A stretch of 28,432 nt of DNA from Hypsibius dujardini (Eukaryota; Tardigrada; Eutardigrada; Parachela; Hypsibiidae). The position numbers and the translations under genes were made by a program. The notes under the pieces are model-generated. The model saw nothing but the letters and a program-made list of their open reading frames with translations. It was not told where the DNA came from and did not search any database. Shown here piece after piece: positions 20,666 to 28,432 of this stretch (position 1 is the stretch's first letter; each line of letters begins with the position of its first letter). Location of the stretch: positions 1 to 28,432 of the forward strand of contig LRSR01013219.1 of NCBI GenBank assembly GCA_001579985.1, written 5' to 3'.

Positions 20666-21284
20666 TCACGTTGTTTGCTGATTGTTGCCTGACTGCGATC
20701 GGACGGGTCCTTCCGATTCATTGACGACCTGGTCAATGTACCGCAGAAAGGAGGATCCTTTTGACTGGATATTTCCAGGAGTAGAGACGACGCTAAACTG
20801 TTTTTGGTTGTTTTTTTGGGCACTGTTCGATGGGGGATTCTGGTTGTCATGGCTGCTTAGAAGTTCTTGATCGGTTTGCTGAGGCTCGGTGTAGCTCAAG
20901 CAAAAGATGAAGGCTCTGAACCAGTAACTGAACTTTTTGGTGAACCATAAGTGAACCAGTGGAGCGAAGGCGGTGGAGGATTTGGCAGTGAATGAGGCTA
21001 TGGCTTCCAGGGCCACCGGCAGGGTGGAGGGATCTCCGTAAGTTTCCCACGTGGAGGTCACCGCGTAGGGAGTCCAGCAAACCAGCATGCAGACACAGAT
21101 GGCCAAAGACATCTATAATGTAAAGAGAGCAATATGAAGACAGACAGGCCAACAGGCAGGCAGGCAGACAGACAGACATACAAACAGATAGATAGACAGC
21201 CAGGCAGGCAGACAGACAGGCAGACAGACAGACAGACAGGCAGACAGACAGACAGGCCAACAGACAGCCAGACAGCCGGGCAGG

Positions 21285-21316
<32 letters not shown>

Positions 21317-23044
21317 TTGACTGATTGACAGACAGACTAATTGAGAATCCTATAATCCGTCGCTCTCGATGCGGTATTATAATTCCAATAACCTACCGAA
21401 TTAGTTTTTCTCTGTAAGACATTCCTGCGCCGAGCGAAATCTGGATTAGTATGGGTCTTCTGGAGATTGGTGAGAAGCCTCACGATTGCCGCATAGAGGA
21501 AGAGTGTTCCCATTAGTGGAGCCACGAACCCCGCTAGCATGAGACTCGTAATGTAGACCGTTGATGTGACGGTGTGGAGGGACCAATTGACGGTGCATGA
21601 CGTGCTGTGTTTAGTCGGACCGTATTCTCCGACACCCAGCAGTGGGAGCACGCAAAATATGGTGGAGATCGCGTAGGATGTCGCGATGAAGCGACAGGTC
21701 CACGTGCGCTGTTGCTGTTGGCATGTCTTATTCATGCCTAAGTTGGGAAAATATTGTTACTGCTGCCATTTGTGTTTTGCCATTGAGAATATACAATAAT
21801 TACGAAGGGCATTACAGTTTTTGCTAGTTTGAATGGACTGGTGAAATACACTGGCGATGCCGAGAAGCATCCAAATGGCGATCAATCCAAAGAACAGCAT
21901 AATAAAGCCATAGGCGAGACATCCTGCAGAAAGAAAAGGGAAGACTCGAACCTTCAATTTGCAAAGCGCATTAACGTATAAATTAGAAGCTGCAGCCAGG
22001 CCGAAACCTCCAGAGAAGACCGCTAAGGCTTCCAGGAGACCAGCTTGGAGACCTCTCAGCACGTTTCGTATTGCATTACATTTCAAAGAAATAACTGAGC
22101 TTTGGTACATTGACACCGATTAAGTAGAGCAGCCCACTAGGACTATACAATGTAGCAAGTAATTTTGGCTTCATCTGTGCCATGTGTCTGTGTCTGTGTC
22201 TGTGTCTGTGTCTGTGTCTGTGTCTGTGTCTGTGTCTGTGTCTGTGTTTGTGTCTGTGTCTGTGTTTATGTCTGTGTCAGTGTCTGTGTTTGTGTCTGTG
22301 TTTGTGTCTGTGTCTGTGTCTGTGTCTGTATCTATATCTATCCATCGGTTCCTGTGCCTTTGTTGTACGTGTCTGTAACTTTGTTTCTGTTTTTGTCTTT
22401 GCCTTACGACCTATTCGTTTACATATGGTCATCTTATATATAATCTATGCGTCTATACATTCACAAGGTCATGGCATTTACCCGCTGTTCCAAATTGCCA
22501 TTTGCTAAAGGCCAAGGAAACCACAGTCATGGGATAGGTGACGAGTGCTAGCATCACGTTTGTCACCGCTAAATTTCCCATGAGAATGTCCAGCGCTGTT
22601 AGGCGGCGACGTTGTCGGCCCAGACCCACCAGAATCACACCATTCGCGTAAACGGTCACGAGCCCTGATTTAACAAGGCAAAGTTCGTAGACATTCGGAA
22701 CGAACCAACTTATTCATAATTGAAGAGCGGAACAGCGGAACGGATAATCGATCGTAAAATTTCTCATCCTTTTTCTTCACTATTTTATATTGCTTTAAGT
22801 AAAACATTTATTGTCAGATTTGGAGCAATCTATTTTTCATGGTCTGTCTTACTTATCGAATAAACAAATTTTGTTTGAAAATTTCAAAATTATTTAACGA
22901 CTCACAGATGACCAGCAGATACACCGCAACGCTATAGTCCGCGAATTTTCCGAGTTGGGAGTCGTTGTAGTACCGCAAGTTATCGTCCATAGACGGACCG
23001 TCCTTGAAAGTCCACAAGACAGTCCCGCTTCTGTTTTGATCCAT
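20666..23044 (-). CDS. opsin-family receptor with lost G-protein motifs, 5 exons, ~409 aa
   Basis: Exons (minus): 23044-22906, 22664-22482, 21923-21804, 21737-21397 and 21112-20666, 1230 bases in one frame. The third donor could instead be at 21816 (405 aa), with the same phase. The N terminus has two N-glycosylation sequons (NRS, NDS). TM1 has YANG. TM2 has NLAVTN where opsins have NLAxxD. A Cys at 109 and Cys195 in TSCTVNW give the conserved disulphide; CWTP at 273-276 is TM6. TM7 has AKSS with the retinal-binding Lys305, so this is an opsin rather than another rhodopsin-class receptor. WTPYAV in TM6 leans toward ciliary or group-4 opsins. Odd changes: E/DRY is replaced (VFH by gapless alignment), NPxxY is APLVH, and Glu181 is Thr189. 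The ~80-residue cytoplasmic tail is Ser/Gln/Asn-rich. Expected role: photoreceptor-membrane chromophore protein, possibly not coupled to the usual G protein. Confidence 0.85.
21138..21328. repeat. CAGA/CAGG microsatellite in an opsin intron
   Basis: About 190 bases of (CAGA)n mixed with CAGG, inside the intron between the TM5 and TM6 exons. The long open frames of Cys/Leu/Ser or Asp/Arg/Gln here are translations of the repeat, not genes. Confidence 0.95.
22184..22340. repeat. TGTGTC microsatellite in an opsin intron
   Basis: About 25 units of TGTGTC with occasional TGTGTT, drifting into TATC at the end, inside the intron between the TM2 and TM3 exons. Confidence 0.95.
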
Positions 23045-23376
23045 ATTAGGCACTCAGTGGCAGTAAAAAAAAACAATTTTGCCGATTAGAATTTACAACA
23101 TCTCAAAAATATAAAATGAGGAAAGGTCCTTCAAAGAAAGAAAGGTAAACAAGTATTCACACACGTGACAAAAACCTTGCGCTAATCGAGTTAAGCTATT
23201 ACACTCGTTGCATGGCTGTTGTACCCAGCCTCTGAGTTAAAGTGCTTGATTCAGTCAGCGCACGGTTTTCGCCAAGTGTTTATACAATACATACACGCTA
23301 CTGGAGGTATTGGAGAGTGGTGATGGGCGTATTCACGCACGTGAGACTATTCCCCACAGTGTGATAAGCGCAGTTT
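23045..23376. other. upstream flank of the opsin gene
   Basis: No other gene is seen. It presumably holds the opsin promoter on the minus strand. No motif could be assigned safely. Confidence 0.4.
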
Positions 23377-23522
23377 GGGGTCATTCACATATTACGTAAT
23401 CAAAAAATGGCCTTTTTCAATCAAAATTATACCGGAGGGCGGGGCCTGTTTTTCTGGTGAGTAATCAAGGGTCCAGACAGCCAACTTGCTCTCCTTTGGT
23501 TACGTAATATGCGAATGGCCCC
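23377..23522. mobile_element. PIF/Harbinger-like MITE, copy 3 (146 bp), near the opsin 5' end
   Basis: Ends GGGGTCATTCACATATTACG and TTACGTAATATGCGAATGGCCCC, flanked by TTT at 23374-23376 and 23523-23525. It lies about 330 bases upstream of the opsin start codon. Confidence 0.8.
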
Positions 23523-23623
23523 TTTGCAGTCTCGCAAACTGGCAATTTTTTTCGCGATCGTTTTCCCTTCATCCCTTTATTCACATGTACAATGCACAAT
23601 AGTTGACGAAATTGCTGAAATAG

Positions 23624-23659
23624 ACCCCTGGGGGCGGGGCGCGCTCCGCCCCCGGGGGT
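23624..23659. repeat. strong G/C hairpin
   Basis: Arms ACCCCTGGGGGCGG (23624-23637) and CCGCCCCCGGGGGT (23646-23659) pair with one mismatch around an eight-base G/C-rich loop, in otherwise A/T-rich DNA. Confidence 0.85.
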
Positions 23660-24005
23660 TGTAGATCATTAGTTTTTTGGTATTTTAGGCCCTTAATTGC
23701 ACAGCACTACCCTAGTACTCAGCATCACGCAGCTACTGTGTCTTTCTCCCATTGAAAATGGGCGGAGTCAGGGGCGGAATGAACTGACCTTTTACGCATG
23801 TCTAACGAGCATGCCTGTCTAATTGCAATCTTTTCCAACCAAAACAATATAATCACTTTATATTTTATTTATTTTGTTTACTTATTTATATAATGCAACT
23901 TAGAGATGGCATGGCAATGTTTTTTCTGCAGTACCGGTGCATTCTACTATATAGTGTGGGACGTTATTAAAAATCACGGAGCAGGAGGACCAGTATGAAT
24001 CTTCC

Positions 24006-24549
24006 CTATGGAGCGTCCTACGTTTCAAAAGGTTTCGAGTTTACACCCGATAAATTTGCTAAGGGAAAATTATATCCTCCCAGCTAATTTACCAAGGCAA
24101 AATGATTTCTTACCAGCTAAATTTGCTAAGCGTAAATTAATTAAATAAATGATTATTAAGTTTTCTCTCAGCTATTTGCTAAACCAAAATAATTTCATCC
24201 CAGTTTTTGCCAAACCGAAACTAACTAATGAAATATTTATTAAATTTCATCCCAGATTTTTGCTAAGCCGAAATTATTTCATCCCAGCTTTTTGCTAAGC
24301 CGAAATTATTTCTTCTCAGCTTTTTGCTAAGCCGCAATTATTTCATCCCAGCTATTTGCTAAACCGAAATCATTTCAAATCAAGCTGGGAGAAAAATAAA
24401 TAATCACTTCTTTGATTAATTTACGCTTAGCAAATTAACTGGGAAGAAATCATTTCGCTTTAGTAAATTAGCTGGGAGGAAATAATTTCTCCTTAGCAAA
24501 TTTATCGTGTGTAAACTCAAAACCTTTTGAAACGCGATACGCTCCATAG
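24006..24549. mobile_element. inverted-repeat element with internal tandem repeats
   Basis: Ends CTATGGAGCGT and ACGCTCCATAG. The arms stay similar inward for about 150 bases through TTTCAAAAGG, AGTTTACACNCGATAAATTTGC and the CAGCTAATTTAC words. The centre (about 24174-24385) holds five or six units of roughly 32 bases built on CAGCTTTTTGCTAAGCCGAAATTATTTCATCC. No coding frame. Part of the left arm recurs at 20555-20660. Confidence 0.8.
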
Positions 24550-25984
24550 TGTATGTGCCTGTTCAAGTCTGTTTTACCGAGATTGAGCCAAAAAGTTTTA
24601 CCGCTTCAGTATTTGAATATACGGAGAATACCGGTGTATCCCTTAATGCCACATTAAAAAAACAATGAAGTTGAGAGATAATTGGATTCTACGGCCCAGG
24701 AGGTTAACAGCAAAATTGAACAAACGATGGTCAGCCAGAAAAATTACGAGATGCCCGTAAATGGAGCGGTCAGTGGGAAGATTGGTGGTCCAACGAACTA
24801 TGGACAATCCATCAGAGAACGGCAAGATTTGTTTGCAAAATCGACCGGGATTTCGATGATTTGCCCATCTGGTTGGTTATCTGTCAGTCCAAAATACTGA
24901 CCGTCTGCTTCAAACGCCCAATAAGAATGGAAAATTTCGAAAATTTCTTGATAAAAATCTGGCAGAGAGAAGAAAATAATTTGGAATGGATTTTAATTCT
25001 ACACTTTTTCGCAGGATCCACAGGAACGCCGTCCACTCTTGCCCACCAGCTGCAATAAAATTGCACCTTCATTCTTTTCCAGTAAACACAGTATTAGGCT
25101 CATGATGGCTCCTTTCTTCCTTTTTGGTAGTTTCCTATTCTGGAAGTGGCATTGAAAATTCTTTATCTCCCTGGTGCAAGTTTTTTGTTTAATTTCTACT
25201 GCCTGATTTCACGCTAAAAGAAGAGCTGAGCAGCATCACATAAACTATGGCTGTGTTTACGATACGCTAGTTTATGCATGACAAAGTAAATCTAGTTTTG
25301 CTTAGTTCAAACTCATCATCAGTTTCAACAAAGGCAGTTTCGGGCAACGGAATTTCATCTTGGAGACCAGCCTTAATTAGCTTAAACTACCTTATCCCAA
25401 TGCGCGAGTAGCCGTTGATTGACGTTATCTAAGTTTGACTCTGCCAGCTAAGGTAAAATTAGGTAGCGCTGAGTATTCCACTATTGGAAAATAACATGGG
25501 CTGATCATCAGCACTAAGGTTGTCAGAACTCGACTAAGTTTCCCTAAATTGCCCAGTTTAGCTTAGCGCTGAGGTACATCTTTCGCATCGGGATTGGACT
25601 GACTTTCTGGAAGGTTCACATGTCGACCGGAAGATTCACCGTTTGTTGGGAAATTCGACGGTTTGAAAGGAAAATAGTTTCAAAAGAATCGTTTGTCTCA
25701 CCATCCGGAATTACCGTCAACCATCTACACGGATTGTACGCCTACCGAATAGATTATGTCTTTCCAAAAAGATTGGCAAGCGTCTTGACCCATTGTCTAC
25801 TCTCCGGACGGAGCGTTCATCATCCGAACGGACTACTGACCACACCTACCAGATTATCAATCTTCCTGCTCACCGTCAACTTTCAGGATGAACAGCGAAT
25901 GCCATGGACTGACCGTTGAGCTTCCGAATTTAACCGCTTACCATTCGCTCAAACCATCGAAATTCCCGACTAACCGTCAACCTT
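24550..25984. other. no gene recognised; plus-strand short frames only
   Basis: Frames at 24682-24900, 24861-25058 and 25620-25919 are short with no recognised domain; the first two overlap in different frames. From about 25620 on, words like ACCGTCAAC and GGTTNGACGG become frequent, leading into the tandem repeat below. Confidence 0.4.
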
Positions 25985-26065
25985 CGGTTAGACGGTCAAC
26001 CGTCCCGCCTTCCGGTTAGACGGTCAACCGTTCCGCCTTCCGGTTAGACGGCCAACCGTCCCGCC
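25985..26065 (+). repeat. 28-bp tandem repeat, about three copies
   Basis: Three units starting CGGTTAGACGGTCAACCG, the last one incomplete. Each unit contains a small dyad (CGGTTAGACGG / CCGTC). No coding role seen. Confidence 0.9.
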
Positions 26066-26615
26066 AAATGCTGACAAATATATTTACATATGCTGCCAAA
26101 TGAATCTCTTAGATTTCGTTCTTTTACCCTCCATGACCAAAACATCCGAAAGGGCAATATTGTACTTATATAGTAAAATTAGGCGGTAGAAAAAGCCACA
26201 CATATCTCAGAATTTTTTTATTTTGCATATCAAAGTACGAGTAAAATCAAACACAACAGCAAAAAAACAACGAAAAGCCCGTGGAGCCAGGCAAACGAAA
26301 ATTCAAAATTTGACCAACTCTGGAACTGCCGAACGTGCAGATTCGTTTCACGCTGAAACTTTAATGAAAGATTTTTTCTTTTAGATGTAATTATTGAACA
26401 AAACCTAAAAATGTAATTAAAGATGTCGATTTGAAAGTTCGTAATTAGTTGCAAGAGCTTTTTTGCCCTGCAGGACATTTCCAAAACATTTTTCTATCTC
26501 TCTTTACACCGGGCATAGTTTTTTTTACTCTCGCGGAGCAAATTTTGTCCCTCCACTAATAAACATTTACACCTCCCAATGAACGTGGCGTATAACGAGA
26601 GGACATCCGTTTCAG
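26066..26615. other. A/T-rich spacer, no gene recognised
   Basis: The minus frame at 26230-26484 ends in a short hydrophobic run but has no family features and no splice partners. Confidence 0.4.
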
Positions 26616-27464
26616 AATAATATTAGGGCAAGGCGGTGGTCAAACTGCGAACACCTTCCCCCAACATCATCCGACGAAAGACTTTCCTGGTGCTGCTGAA
26701 CTGCGTCTGAGTGGGTCAACGTTTATGTCGGTTCACACCAAGTGGTTTGAGCAGTTCTACCTGACTGTACCTCTTTTAGAGGAGTTTGGCATTTCAGTCA
26801 AGTAAAACGACCAAACTTGCGTTTCATTCTTTTAAGGAACCATTATTCATTTAAAGTTGGAAATTATTTGATTTTATTTCAGCGTTAAGATCCGTAAGGA
26901 GCATCGTACCGAGGCGTTCGGGGAGTTTAATGTGTTTTTTAACATTTTGATCGTGAAACTGGAACGACCGTACGATGAGACCTATGACATCATTGGACAT
27001 CGAGTTTTCACTACACCGGCTCGTGACCAGACTTCAACCCCGTCGACGGAATTCGTCGCAAGTTGAGGGTAAGTAGTTACAGGCGACAACTTAAATGTTT
27101 ATTCAAAAAGGTCCAAAAAGTGAGATATTGGTGAATTGACATTCTGATTTCATTGCAGGTGCAATTCGTATCCTGATTTTGTTACGGTCACTAAAGTTCG
27201 CACTAACAAGGTCGTCTATGAGATTCTCGATTTCGTGCTTGTCGATTCGGACGACTATTATTCCACGTAGAGGTGAACCTCTGCGCTAAGGGAATTCCCG
27301 GCAGCCTGGTTCATTGCCTTGAGATTTGTGTGGGCAATCGGATGTTGAGGGTCAGCAATGCGACGGACAAGGCAGTTGCCACCTCCGGCAGTCTCTCCGC
27401 GATGGGAGCACTCCGTTTGATGATTGGATTTAACGGAGTTCCAGTTCTCGCATCTCGCCAATAA
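26616..27464 (+). pseudogene. unknown secreted-type gene, broken copy 2 (three exons seen)
   Basis: Exons about 26616-26801, 26883-27068 and 27159-27464, with good splice sites and matching phases (AA|C, GG|G). Exon 1 includes KWFEQFYLTVPLLEEFG; exon 2 includes FFNILIVKLERPYD and GHRVFTTPARD; exon 3 includes CNSYPDFVTVTKV and, after a one-base frameshift near 27255-27265, VNLCAKGIPG and HCLEICVG, ending ASRQ and TAA. Lesions: TGA at 27064-27066 just before the second donor (CGA in the other copy) and the frameshift. Exon 1 starts without an ATG, so at least one exon lies further upstream. Intron sequence is shared with copy 1, so this is duplication of DNA, not a retrocopy. Function unknown. 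Confidence 0.6.
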
Positions 27465-28344
27465 AACAGTTATTTCAAATTCCAGATTTTTAATCTCTAA
27501 TTGGCGGTTTGCTCTGCAACGCTCAATAAGCAAGTTAAATTATTACAATTGTTCCGTCGGGAACGGCGCTGCTCCGTGTACTGTAACTATAAGTATTGTT
27601 CCTTTTAGAATTTTTGTTGAATTCTTACTGGTGCATACTTGGTAACAGCTTGCCAACGTACTAATTCAAGTTGATTCTGCCAAAACGTTTGGCTGAAAAA
27701 GACGGACCGCTAATGTTTATTCTGTTCTAATATTAAATGCGCGTCCGTTTATCTTATGGCAATCCAAATAATAAAGAAGCGAAGGTGACTAGATCAACGT
27801 CGAAGTTCAGAGCCAGCCCTGGAACTGTTTCCTTGTCAATCGCTATAAATCACAACAGCAAAACTAAAACCGGAACTACAATTGAATTAACAACAATAAT
27901 ACATTTTAGTGACAACAATACTTTTTCAGACAGTTATTTTTGAATTTACTGTAATCGATCGGTCAACCATAATTAAGAACGCCCCTAAGCCTCCCAGATC
28001 CGTTAGGGGACGCGTACAATATCAGTGTTATCTAGTGTTAGGAATAAGTCCTAGGGATAGCAGAACCCTGTAAACTCAACTTAAAGTTTTAGTGGTTAAC
28101 GTCTCGGCTTAAGTTTCTAGCTAATCAAAATGCTAAACTAAGTATTTTAGTTACTAAAATTGCATGTGAGAAAACCTAAAAATGACTAAAATTAGCAATT
28201 GATGCAATCGATGGAAAGACCAAGGAACTCAGTCAATTGTTTTGCAAAAACAGAATTGATCCTTTGAGTTCAGGCATTTCTTACTAGTACTGAGAACAAA
28301 CAGATTTGATCGTTTATTGAGAGCTAGTCCGTAAAGCTTTCAGA
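27465..28344. other. no gene recognised
   Basis: The Thr/Ser/Asn-rich frame at 27737-27943 has no domain or splice partner. Near 28035-28190 CTAAGT/TTAGT words are frequent. No element boundary seen until 28345. Confidence 0.4.
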
Positions 28345-28432
28345 TGTTGGACACGCCCAACAAGTCCCCATATCCAATCATGATAGTTCTTTAACTCACG
28401 AGTATCATACTAGTTTGTAACTCTGTCCACTC
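28345..28432 (-). mobile_element. LTR-like unit, copy d, reversed and cut by the window end
   Basis: Starts TGTTGGACACGCCCAACAAG, the reverse complement of the end of copy a. The 88 visible bases match copy a nearly perfectly, much better than copies b and c, so these two are young or recently exchanged. Confidence 0.75.

Noticed and set aside
21058-21328. Long Cys/Ser/Leu-rich or Gln/Arg/Asp-rich open frames
   Set aside because: They are translations of the CAGA/CAGG microsatellite inside an opsin intron.
22165-22508. Cys/Val- or Leu/Cys-repeat proteins on the plus strand
   Set aside because: They are translations of the TGTGTC microsatellite inside an opsin intron.
24643-25072. Possible small gene on the plus strand
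   Set aside because: Two overlapping short frames in different phases with no domain, start context or convincing splice pairs.
25985-26065. CRISPR-like array
   Set aside because: Units are contiguous 28-base tandem repeats without spacers, and the genome is eukaryotic.

Overview
This is a window of animal nuclear DNA, most likely an ecdysozoan invertebrate. My best guess is a tardigrade, but that is inference, not shown by the sequence. It has short GT-AG introns (57-91 bases in most genes), a gustatory-type receptor, an opsin, many small DNA-transposon relics, simple repeats and one assembly gap. There are no operons, tRNA genes or CRISPR arrays that I can see.

Layout. (1) 301-1850 (+): a four-exon gustatory-receptor-like gene, 422 residues, all introns in phase 0. 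(2) 1851-12597: a transposon-rich stretch. It holds two copies of a repeat with inverted ends (2750-3693 and 7327-8107), a complete but damaged Tc1/mariner element of DD37D type (6054-7324), a nested 151-base MITE with a visible empty site in the other copy, two possible LDL-receptor-propeller fragments facing away from each other (4911-5192 and 5461-5817), and two LTR-like units. (3) 12598-16438 (-): a six-exon gene whose spliced product (about 1004 residues) has the FMRP/FXR layout (degenerate Tudor pair, KH0, KH1, KH2), then a long Ala/Glu/Arg helix built from 16-residue repeats, then a second KH1-KH2 pair, then a C-terminal RING finger of the MEX-3 kind. All four KH domains after KH0 have lost the GXXG RNA-binding loop. 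I know of no described protein with this layout; it is the most interesting object here. (4) 16912-20660: transposon relics, PIF/Harbinger-like MITEs and one of two broken copies of an unknown gene. (5) 20666-23044 (-): a five-exon opsin of about 409 residues. It keeps the retinal lysine, the disulphide cysteines and CWxP, but has lost the E/DRY, NPxxY, Asp2.50 and Glu181 positions. (6) 23045-28432: MITEs, a large inverted-repeat element with internal tandem repeats, the second broken copy of the unknown gene (26616-27464), and the edge of another LTR-like unit.

The three intact-looking genes (gustatory-like receptor, FXR-like RING protein, opsin) do not obviously form a pathway. The two receptors are sensory; the third is probably a post-transcriptional regulator or ubiquitin-ligase scaffold. 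Exon models were built by hand from splice consensus, reading phase and family similarity. All database-type identifications rest on motif recognition alone.
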